Shown piece by piece: positions 22,201-34,200 of a stretch of 64,000 nucleotides of DNA. How positions within the stretch are numbered: the first letter of the stretch is position 1; every line of letters starts with the position of its first letter. The position numbers were made by a program, and so were the translations under genes. Under the pieces are notes generated by a model, which worked only from the letters and a program-made list of their open reading frames with translations, was not told the DNA's origin and made no database searches. Source of the DNA: Prunella strophiata (Eukaryota > Chordata > Aves > Passeriformes > Prunellidae); NCBI GenBank assembly GCA_036583965.1, contig JAZBQD010000034.1, forward strand, positions 1,550,001 through 1,614,000, given 5' to 3'.

Positions 22201-25200
22201 GGGTGAAAACCCAAGTGGCAAAGTTTCCAATGATGTAAAAATGACCATTCAAAATGGTCAAACTTACTATAAAGAATTAATTAAAGATCTCACACACCTA
22301 AGCAGTGAGCAATACAATCACAAAGGAAACAGTATTGTCAAATGCAAAGTAGTGCTGATCAGGAAGAAATTTGGGTATCACACTGTGATAGTTCCCTGAG
22401 ACCATCTCATCACTGCTCAGTGCCAGGCAAAGGGCAAGCAGGGCTAGGAATTATTGGAAGGGAATGCAGAACAAAGCAGAGGAGCTCATTATGTGAGATC
22501 CATGGCATACCTCCATCCTGAGTCCACTTTTAGTCCAAGCATCTTAAAATGGTCAAAGGAGAATTAGAAAAATAGACAGAAGACTGACAAGCAAAGTAGA
22601 ACAGCTTAACTACATGGAGACACAAACTAAACCAGCACTGCAGCCTGCAAAAGAAATGACTCAGAGAGGACACACTAAAGGGCACCACAACCACAACTAT
22701 TAGCCTGCAGAACAGGCAATAGCTATTCATTATTTTCCATTGCACAAAAGCTGTGGGAACTGGAGTTAAAATGAGCAAGTTCTTCAGAAAAAAAAAAAAA
22801 AAAGAAAAAACCCTGGCCATTACAATGCAGCTGAAAACAAGGGGACAATGGCAAGAAACAGAACTGTGGGATGCAGAAACCTGGCTGCAAGACATGGGAT
22901 CCATATTTCTGCTCCTCTAAATGATGGTGGGGGGTTCAGGAGAGTGCTGTGCCCACACTGGGGCACTGCCCTTCAAGAAAGAGAAGCCCTAGCCACTTGG
23001 GGAAAGTGCATGCAAGAAGATTCTTGGGGATCTAACGTGATCTGTGAAGAGAAACAGCAACAACGGGGGAAGGCTGAATGGAGATTCAAGTGTTTAAATA
23101 TGTTAAAGGTGCCTGAATTTAAAAATAAATCCAGAAACAGTCTTTCCATCCTCTCTATAAAAGGAGAGAAACAATGGGCCAATTTTGAAGAATGGATTTG
23201 AGATAAACACAAGGAAGTTCTCCAAGTGATGCAGTAGTGAAAGATTTTTACTGAAGAGGGTGTAGATGCTCCATAATGGGAAAGCTGTACAGTGCTGGAA
23301 GCTAGATACAGGCATTGGTGCTGTAGGAGCTCCTCCAGCCCAACAGGGCTGTCTCTGGAGTGTCTGTGCCCAGGGCCTATCCCCTCTCCAAGAGGCACCA
23401 AGGCTCCACTCTGTCCCTTCACACTGGGCACTAAAATCCTGACACTCGCTCCCATTTCCAAGAAACCCTGAAATCCTCCACCTGCAGATCCCAAGCTGAG
23501 GACAGTCCCTGGCAGAAGGATTACTTACCCCACTGTTTGCTGCCTGCAGCAGGTACTTCAGACCTCTCTTCTCCTGAGGCTGCAGCCCCCTCATGTAGAA
23601 CACTCCAAGATAAGCCTGTGCCTGCAACAAAACCACACACTCCAGATCAGCCAGGATTTTAATTATTTGGGTTTTTTTCTGATTTTTCAAGCTTCTGGGA
23701 TTACTGTGGCAGTGTGGTAAGGACTCTGCCTGTGCAGGGGCTCTTGGGAGAGGCAGGGCTGCCCTAAAAAACAATCAGCATGACTCAATAAAGACAAAGA
23801 ATTCACATTTATGAGCCAGAGTATCATTTCAAACTCCCTGTGGGAGTCAGAGCCAGTGAATGGCTCCCACTTGTGTCCTGTCCCCAAGATCCAGCAGATG
23901 CACCCCCTGGCCAGTGAGCTCCAGGAGGCACAGGCACTGCCAGCCTGACATTCCCAGGGCGAGATGGCACATGCCTAAATGCATCTCCTGGAGTAGGAAA
24001 GGAGGGCAGGAGACAGATCTGCACAGATGAGTCATCTCAGAAAGTCACAGATACAAGATGAGGATCTGTTCTTGCTTCAAGCACTGGAAGTTCCTCCAGT
24101 ACAGTGACCTGTACTCTTGGAATTGAGAGGAGATGAAAACTGAGCTGTGTTTTCAAGCACAGGTAAGCTCTCCCAGCCAAAGGAGAGCCCCACTGACAAC
24201 AGCCAACCAAGGTGTGGCACGGTGGCTCTGTCTGCAGGCAGGGCTGTCTCCCAGACACTGTCAGGAATATAAACAGAGAATCAGAGAATGGTTTGGGTCA
24301 GAAGGGACCTTAAAGATCCTCTAGTTCCAACCCCCTGCTCAGTGCTGTCTAGGATGTGGCTCCAGCCCTTCAGTCCGGGCTCTCTGACCTATGGACACCA
24401 ACCTCTGTGATGCCAGCCCCTGCTGCCTGCTCCAGGAGTGCCACAGCCTTGTGATGCCTGTCCCAGGGGCTGCCAGGGCCGTGCTGGAGCAGGTACCTGG
24501 CGTAGCGGTACTGGGCCATGGGGTGCCGGCTGCTGGCTGCCTGGCAGTAATAAAAACCTGCCTGAGAGAGAGAGAAAATCACAGCTGATGCATGCCCTGA
24601 ACATGACATGGCTTCCCTTCAAGCTTCACCTCTCTGGCTAGAACCATCACAAGCTGCATCCCTGCCCAGAGCCCTCCCACAGCAGAACATCAGCTGGGTC
24701 AAGGTGAGACAGTGGACTGTGAGTACCCCAGAGCCCTGGAACCCCCCTGCCCGAGCTGAAGGGGGTGGCACTGGGCCAACCATGACTCAAACCAAGCTGC
24801 CTTTGCAGCTCTTCCCAGCTCCAGCAGCTGCTGGCCAGCTTGCACTAGGTGGCAGGCTGGAGTTATGGGAGCCAAACTGGAGATCTGAGAAGCCCTGGGA
24901 TGTGCAGTGGTGTCTTAAATACAGCAACATGACAGGTTTCTCCTTGGAACCCCGCTGGGTGCTGGTAGCACAGCCTGTGCACCTGGAGAACCCTCAGAAG
25001 CTGTGGGAAAGGGATCTCAGAACACCTCTCTGAGGGGATTGGTGACACTGAAAGCAGCTCTGCAAAGCTGCAATTTTTATTATTTCCAGCATTTTCTACT
25101 GAGTCTTCAGAGCCTGGGCTCTCCCAGGCTCCCCAGGGAATGGGCACAGCCCGAGGCTGCCAGAGCTCCAGGAGCCTTTGGACAGCACTCCCAGGGATGC

Positions 25201-28200
25201 ACAGGGTGGGATTGTTGGGGTGTCTGTGCAGGGCCAGGAGCTGGATTGATGATCCCTGGGGGTTCCCTCCAGCTCAGGACATTCCATGACTTTCCCAGCC
25301 CTGTAAAAGGAACGAAGCTCCAAGCACCCAGCACAGATCCCTCTCCTGATGTGTGCTGCCCACAGCCACCCCCCAGGCAGGCTGGGTACCTTGTCCAAGT
25401 CCTTTTCTGTGCCCCTGCCATGCTCATAGCACAGCCCCACGTTGAACTGGGCTTTGCTGTAGCCCCGATCTGCTGCCAGCTTGAAGCAGGTGAAGGCCAC
25501 GCGGCAGTGCCCCGCCCTCATGCTCTCGATCCCTGAGGAAAACACAGCCTCAAAGCATGGAAAACAGGGAAAAGCACACAGCCACAACCCAGCCTCCAAT
25601 GCAGCAACCTCCCCCACAGCCACTGGGCCTTCCTTGGCTCACGCCAAGTGCTCTGGGCCACTTCCAGCTGGCTCACCAACCCTCCCTCCACAGTTTCCGT
25701 AAGAAAAATGGCAACACTGCATTTTAGGGATTTTTCTGGGCTCGTGGCAGAGAGGGATCACAGGCTAACACAACGTATGGCTCACACAGAAACAACTTGC
25801 TTTTCAGTGCTGCAACTAGTGGTGTATATAGGGCAGGGACTTTTCTTAGCTCATTGCATCTTCCTTCTGCTTTTCTTAGAGTTGCAATCCTGCAATTGCT
25901 TTTTCAGCTTGCCAGGAAAACTGTGAGCTCAGACAATAAAAGGAGGATACAAGGATATGACATCTTGTGTTGCAAAAAAGACAGAGATGGCTTAATTTCC
26001 AGCTACAGATGTCAGGACAACAGTGCAGGCTTCAAGCAAGCCTGGATTGAAATATGCTGAGATAAATCAGGTGGCACGATGGGACAAAGGGCAATAAATC
26101 TCTCCAAGCACAGTTAAAATTGCTGAAAGGAGGCTTCAGCTTGGGTATTTGCCATCCCTGCCTTCTCACAAGACCTGCAACCATTTGGAGGTCCTCCAAA
26201 ATGAGAAACCTGTGGTTTAAGGGCAAAACAAAACCAACTCCACATTACCAAGGATATTCAATGCAATGGAAATATCAATTCGGAAAATCTGCTGCAATTG
26301 GAAAGCGGCTTCCTCTAAATGCCCTCGCTGAGCTGGGTCACCCTGAGGAGTCAGAGAAAAAAGCTATTAAAGACAGCTAAATCATATCAACCTAGAGGAG
26401 ATGCTGGCTTGGAAACCAAGCAGTGAGACCTGTTTGTATGGTACAATCATCAGGAGGGTGAGGTCGTGTGTACACACAAAAACCTCCCTGTCCTACACAG
26501 CCACCTCGTTGGGGAAGCTGTATGGACACTGCTCCCCTGCCCTCTGACCAGGGAGCTTGGTGCAGCCTCTCAGGCATCAGCAGACCTTTCAGAATTCAGC
26601 AAATACCTCATCCTCCTCAGAGCAGTCTGCACTTGATCCTGCTCAGCAGTCTGCAGCTCCTCCCGAGGAGCAGCGCAGGGACAGCTCCCAGCTCTGCTCC
26701 CTGGGACAGGGACAGCACCCAGGGAGTGGCTGGAGCTGGGCCAGGGCAGGGTCAGGCTGGATTTTGGGAGAAGTTTCTCCCCTTAGAGGGTGCTGGGCAC
26801 TGCCCAGGCTCCCCAGGGAATGGGCACGGCCCCGAGGCTGCCAGAGCTCCAGGAGCCTTTGGACAGAGCTCCAGGGATGCACAGGGGGGATTGTTGGGGA
26901 GTCTGTGCAGGGTTGGGACTGATGATCCTCGTGGATCCCTTCCAAATCAGGATATTTCATGATTCTAAGATAACTCCCCCCTCCAAAAATAACATTACCC
27001 CTTGTTCCCTCTCCCACATCGTGCCCAGAACAGAGTCCCTCCCAAAACACCCTCACACCTTTGCTTTACCCAGTTCCAGCTGAGCTGCCCCTCAGCTGGA
27101 CTGAGCACTGCCCAGCGCTGCTGAAACCCTGCAGGGCACAGCAAATCCTTTCCTCCTGGGCAATGAACAGCCCGGGATGTGGGGGGAGGCTCAGCCCAGC
27201 CCAGCTCCACACCCCGAGTGCCATCGAGTGGCAGCAGAGCTCAGAGCACACAGAGAATCAGGAAGATGCCCCCTGGCACCCACAGCTCCACTGCTGAGCT
27301 TGGGGCTACTCCCAAGAGGCCAAGACAGGTCCAAGGCGCCTCCCTGAGCTGCTCCATGACCCAGCTGCAGGCTCTTCCTCCAGCCCTGCACAAGGGGCAC
27401 CTCCCAGGATGGAGAGATCCATGCTAACCCCCTCAGCAGATCAAGCAAATTCCTCCTTGGTGCCTTTTGCAGGAACTCACTCTGCTAAAAACTGAATTTA
27501 CCTCACCCTGCTCACTGTGTCCTTGAGCGATTGCTCAGCCGAGTGATTATCTTAAAAAGGGAATTATTTGCATCTAAGATGTGAATTGCAAAAAATTGGC
27601 AGGTTTAATCACAAGAACAATAATATAATTTATGGCCTTGTGACTCTTGAGCTGATGCACTCTCTTCAAGCCCCAAGTGCTTCCCTCTTTACCAGACAAG
27701 AGCCAGCCCTGATTTGCAGCGTTTGGAGTGACACCACCTTCCCTAGTCATGAGTTGTCTGGTAAACACCAAAATAGCAACAGCATGTAATCACCTAGTGA
27801 AAGATTGCATCAAAATGCATATACACAGCAACACACTGCTGCTGCTGAATTTATTTTTTGTTTGGTTGCTTGGTTTGGTGTTTCTCACCATTTTCTTTCA
27901 GTAATTCTCTGCCAGCAGCCCTGTTACACAGACACATCAAAGGATGGGGATGGCAGTAAATCCTGGAATTTTCTGGCTATAGCAGAGGTCAGTATATCCC
28001 ATCTCCCTTTTTTCCCCCAGTCTTTTGTGTGAGTGTTGCTCAGGCTGTGCTCAGGGTAGCTCTGGGATGTGTTCCTGCAGGGAAGGTGCAGACAGAGGGG
28101 GTGGAAAATGAAACCTTACCTTTGCACTGTGGAGAACTGGCCCCACCCTGGAGCTCACAGGGATTTGGAACTCCCCTGCATTAAAAAAAATCCAACAAAA

Positions 28201-31200
28201 AAGCAAAGTTTAGCAGTGCTGCATCTCTGCATCTTCTCATTCCTCTCTATTCCATAGCTCCTTCCTAAAGATCTGATCTCCCACTCAGTCAGGGACCTCA
28301 GGAACAGAAGGAATTCCAACCAATCTGACCTTTGGAGCAAAAGCAAGCTCTGGAATCCAGCCCTGTGGCTGCAGCTCTTCCAGAAAGGCCCCTGGTTTTG
28401 ATCTGAAGACACCAAAAGTAGAGAATCTTCTGCTTCTCCTAAATGTTCCAGTAACTTGTAATCACTGCTTTAAAGCCCTGTGCTTCATTTCAAATTAAAG
28501 TACTTCTACTCTGGGTTTCTGCTCCCAGGCACTGGCTCTTCTAGGTTTTTTCTTCTTTACTAAAAAGCCAATTCCTCCTTTTGAAAGTCCTGACACGACT
28601 AATCAGCCCCTCTTGATTCCTGTCTGTGATTCTAAAAAGACTGCATCATTCACATCTTTCAACTGCAGCACTCTTCTGCCAGCCTTGGTTAATTTTATGA
28701 CTTTTTGCTACTATTCCTGAATTTCCATCAGGGTTACTGAGGTGCAGCCCCTCTCAGTAGTGTCACAGGAGGGGTGACATTGCCTCCTCATGCCCAGTTT
28801 GCCCGCATCAGAACTGCTGCAGCTCCCAGCTCATCCAGGGCATCACACCCAACCCTCAGCTGAGGTGCTGCCTCCCCATCTCCTCCAGGCAATTTCTCTG
28901 CAGGGTACAGCCCTGCTCCTGCCAGGGCATGGTCAGCCCTCTCAGGGACACTGGGACAGCCATGTGTTCAGCACTTTGTCACCAGTTTCAATCAGAATTA
29001 TCTGACAGAGCATCTCCAGCCCGAAGCTAAGCCCCTTGCTCAGAGCAGGACTGTGCTGGCAGTGGTTACACTGGCATCACTCCTGCCACTGTAAGGGGAC
29101 AATGACCTCCATGAAGAGGAGACAGCCTGAGGCCAAGGATTTTTAACCTGGGTCACCATAAGCAGCTGGATCCCACTGGACACTGAACTCCAGGTGCTGG
29201 AGCCTGGATCACTGAGCCAGAGCTGTGCCCTCCCTGTGCCTCCCTCTCAAGCTGTGTGAGAGCCAACACAAGTGAAACAAAATGTCCTTTTAGGGCCTGA
29301 TTCCTCGACTCCTGGCACTGTCTGGCTGCAGGAGCAGCAGCAATGAGGTGTGCAGGAGTGCTCCTTGCAGTGCCTGTGCTGTACAGCACACAGGGAGCCA
29401 TGGCCTGTGTGCCAGCTGCAGCCTCATTATTCCAGACAAACAATTCCCCCCTGGCTGTATTCAAATGTGTGTTATCTGAACAGGCCCCACTCGCCCAACA
29501 AGCAACATCACTGTGGCAAACATGACTTCTATGCAGCATTCCACTTAAAGTAGTATAATCTGTGAATTTATTAGTTGTGCTTTCTGTTTCTTTGCAGAGC
29601 AGGCATCAAATTATCTGATATTTCTCACTGTAAGGCTCTATCGTGTATCTCCCTCGTGATGTAATTTGGGTTTTTGCCACACAAACAACTGCAAATCCCA
29701 TGGAAAAAAAATGGTCTGTATTAAGAATTCTCCCACTACTTTTTAAAATAGAGTTAGTACATCCACACTTTAAAGAAATTGTACATTTTGCATGGGTGTC
29801 TACTCCTAAATCAGAGACTCCTCGTTTACTGTGAAAATTTTGTAATTTGGACAAACCACTGAACCATGAAAAACAAACAGCCACTAATTCTGAATTCTGT
29901 CAGCCTGCAGAAACACCTTGTGCCCCTCTACCATGGGAAAACTGCTCCTCACTCAGATCTCCACAGATCAGGGTTACCAATCCCAGAGAACATCTGGAAA
30001 AAAGCACAGGGACCAACCTATCCTGACACCCAGCCCCAGTCCTGAAGGATCAGAGAGTCCCAGAATGGTTTGGGCTGGAAGGGAACTTAAAGCTCACCCA
30101 GTGCCACCCCTGCCATGGCAGGCACACCTTCCACCATGCCAGGCTGCTCCAAACCAGTCTAACCTGGCTTTGGACACTTCCAGGAATTCAGGGGCAGCCA
30201 CAGCTGCTCTGGGAGACCTGAATTCCCTCAGAATCACCTTTGAGGCTGGGCAAGCTAAATTATTCTTCAGGTTATGTTTAAAAGATGGGAATATCACAGC
30301 TGGAATTTCCTGTGTGACTTTACTTCTTCAAACCCATGCTATGATGCAACATGACTGCACATTCTTTTTTCCATGCAGTCTTGCAGCTTTCAGTGCACTG
30401 GATGCCCAATGCTCACATCTTCAGCAGTTAATAAATATTTTTGTCTCTCTTCACTGTTCATCCTGGACTAATCAAGTGTTGCTCACAGCTAGCTCCAAAT
30501 GAGGAATTAATAATCTTCTCCTAGACAGCCTAGATTGCTCATCCCAAAACATCCACAAGAATGAAGTCACAACAAGAGCTGGCCAAAATCCAGCATTTCT
30601 GCCTCATGGAAAATTTCACTGTTTCCAATTGGTTTCATTGTGCTTTGAAATGAAAACACACTTTTGCAATGTCTGTAATCTCGGAATTGAAATAACGAAT
30701 TTTACAGTTCTGCCAGGGGTAAAATACAACTCCCCAGGGCATCATTCAGCTGCTGTAACACTGAGACTGGCTGTAATCACCTGCTTGCTCACTCTGTGCC
30801 TTTAACTTCCAGCAAAAAGCCTCTGAGTGAGGCAGAAATTGCATGGAAAAAAATAAGATGTGAACACAAAGCTGAGGACTGGCTGGTAGCAATATCCAAA
30901 ATGCTACTTAAAGCAAGTTTTAAGTTAATTTCCTGAAATTTTCTTTTTAAACAAAGGAATAGATTTTGATCCTATTGTGCTCCAATAAAATTGGAGTGGC
31001 TCTTGTGGAAAGCTGAGATGTTGGGATCCATCCCACAGATCTTGGCCACAGCAACAGCAGATTGTCACTGCAGAGGGACACCAGCACCAGCAAGTGTGGA
31101 AATGAACTGAAACACCCAGAGAAAGGGGAAGGACATGGAATTCTCTCCAGAAGATCCCTTGCCATTGCTGGCAGCAGCCAGGGTACATTCTGCTGCACTC

Positions 31201-34200
31201 TGAGCTCTGCTCTCTCATGGCAAGGCTTTGCTACCAGATTCCCCTGCATCATCTGCCAGGTGTCTGTCCTTCCCTTCCTTCTGCTCTCCCCATCTTCCTG
31301 CTGCATCCTCATTTTGCCAGCCTCACCCTCTTTCAGTAGCTAAACATCAGGGGAAAAAAATCCTGTACCTCAGGCAGGTTTTTCTGTAGAAAGCAAAATG
31401 TAGTGAAAGAAAAGGATCATCGAGCTTCACTTTCCATGGAAAGATTCCCAGGACTTCCCACATGACAAAACCCTGCATTTTTTTCAGGCTCTTCAGTGCA
31501 GATTACCAAATCTCTTCCCCCTCTACTTTTCTCCATAAATTCCCACAAAATGGAGGCACAACGAAATGTGGAATGTAACCCGAGGACTTATGTATGGAGC
31601 AAAATCAAATTATTTCTGACATATATTATCTCTGACAAGTGACAGTTGGAGATGCTTGGGCAGAAAGGGTGAGGAGCAGGGATTATAAAGTCACGCTCTC
31701 CCTGGCAGAACTTTCCAGCAATCAGCTGTTCTGTGATCTGAGCAGGAGGCTTGGCTGGACCAATTAAGTCTCATTTCAATGTGTAATTTTACCTAATCAC
31801 TTCTTGGAACCCACTTGTACTTCTGGCCTGTAGCAGCGAGTTCCACAATTTACCTGGGCACTGGCCAAACATAAAATGCCTTTTGCTTTTTTCCAAACTT
31901 GCCACCTGACCCTTCTGTGCTGCCTTTTAATATCAGCACTATGAAAAAGACTGTCCCTATTCTCTTTCTCTCAACACTTTCAGTTTCACAGAGCACCAGC
32001 ACATTCTCTGCCACTTCTTTTTTTTGAAGCTGAAGAGTCAGTCTGTGTATGGATGTAATTGTCTCCCTGTCATCTTTTCTCTGCAGTTTTGTCCCTGTTT
32101 TTCAGGCACTGTCTTCTCCTTAAGTGCTCAAGACATGGCTGCATCCCAGACTCACATGAACCCACAGCACTGCCTTGTCCTCAGCTCCTTCCTTCACCAT
32201 AATTAACATTTAATTGGCCTCACTGCTGCCGAGCACTGACTTAACCTTATCAAAAGCACATCCACAGTGACTTTAAATGCTCCCTCTGCAAGACAATTAT
32301 TAATTTGACACTCCTCACTCTGTGTGTGTATTTACAGCCACACTCCCCTGTGCACACTCATTTAACCCACCTGGGGATTACCCTGGCTTTGGTTCTTGTG
32401 CAACCTTTGCCTGTGACTTTCAGATTTGCCTGTCCTGAAGAATTCTGTACCATTTGCTGCTTCTGCTGCCCTGTTCATCACCTCTTTTTTCCAAATCACT
32501 GCTGACTGCGCCGAACAGAGCAGGTTTATCAAAGGACAGGGGAATCCTACAGTGATGGCTCTCCACTGTGAAAACTTTCCTGTGCTTTAAGGAGTTACCA
32601 GCCCAAGAGTAACCCCTCCATGTTCCCTCACATCAGCTTTAATTCTTTAGATAGCTTTGGTTTAGGTCCTGTCTGGATGATTTTCAGAAAGCTAAAAGCT
32701 GGATTATCTTGCTCCACATGCCTGTTGACTTCTCCAAAGAAGTCTTAATAGATTTACAACTCTCTCAAGTCTCTGCAAGGGAGCAAGCTGGCCTGAGAAA
32801 TGGCTTCCTAAATCCTTCCAAGACCTTTGATACAGCCCACTCATCCCAGCATCTGACACCTCTACCCTGTAACAGAGTTTCTATCAAAATAGAATCACCT
32901 TTTTTGCAGTTCTGTGCCTCAAACCAACAGCCACCCACCCCTTTTTAAAAGCCAAGCTGTGCAATCTGTCAGTGCTCATTCCCCTGGCCACAGAGCAGGT
33001 TTGAGCACATGATTACAGATCATCCTCAGAGGCTCAGTGATCTCCCAGCTTCTGAAGAACATCTGAACAAAGACCACGTGGCCTTAGTGACTTGTCACTG
33101 TTCAATTTATCAGTTTGCCCAAAAGCTCTTCCTGTTGACTCTCAGTAGGAGCTGTTTGTCAGACACACAGGCACTCCAGGATGTTCAGCTGTGCCAACTG
33201 CAGGCACTGCTGTCCCCACTTCTTCCCACCACTCCTCCCAGAGGTCCAAGTCCAGTCACCTGCCAGTGCTGGAGTGCTTCTTAATATGCTCCAGGCTAAA
33301 GCAGATGGGTTAAACAGTCTAATTGGCAGTTTAGGTAAATTAACCTGGCTGTTTTCCTGGAGTTAATTAGGAGACATGGAAACAAAATGCTCCATTTGCC
33401 AACTGATGGGAATGGTAACCTCTGGCAGGAGAAGGTTTGATAAGCAGTGATGGGCAGTAGCTGAAATCAGCACAGAAGGAAGCCAAAATTCTGAAAGAAA
33501 GCAGAAAATGGGAAACAGCTCTGACCTTTTCTGCATCACCTTCATTATTTAAATTCTTCCCTGTGAGAGTGCTGAGGCTCTGGCACAGAGAAGCTGTGGC
33601 TGCCCCTGGATCCCTGGAAGTGTCCAAGGCCAGACTGGACAGGGTTTGGAGCAGTCTGGGATAATGAAAGATGTCTCTGCCCATGGCAGGGAACAAGAAG
33701 AGCTTTCAAGTCCCTCTCAACCCAAACCAGTCTGTGATCCTGTGATTTAGCCAACATCTGTGGCTGGTTTCCTGATGTGCTTCTTCTACACCACTACTGA
33801 ATGTTGTCCCCTTGCCACCTGTTCCAGCAGGCTTCCTGCTTCCAACAACTTTCCTGAGGCCATTATCAGTGTTTCTATATCTAGTGAGCTGTAGGCCTCA
33901 TCTGATCCTCTTTGGTATGACTTTAAATTCCCTATGTAGGACACGCTTTCCTGGGCGAGACTTCAATTTTGTTGGAGTCTATCTTTCTATTTTTATAAAA
34001 CTCATTTTAATAATGTCTTTGATACCTCCTTCCACTGTCTTATCTATGGCATAAGAGCTCAGAAATACATCCTCATCTTGCAGGAAGAGAATAATTCCTC
34101 CAGTTTCACACCATGTACACCAGTCTCCCAGATCAATGGTGCAGCATCCCCCTGAATCCTTCTGGCTAGCAAACATCTGTCCACAATAAAAGAACAGGAA

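Larger units (their letters stand above)
20264..23528. other. DELE1 intron 9 (3.3 kb)
   Basis: Holds the A-rich tract near 21.1 kb and an old L3-like LINE relic (22.25-23.2 kb). The part from 20.4 to 22.2 kb shows nothing else recognisable. Confidence 0.6.

Noticed and set aside
27060..27210. Possible DELE1 exon ending at GTAAAG near 27070
   Set aside because: The only frame with the required phase contains a TGA; the LEEA-containing exon at 26342-26249 is clearly correct.
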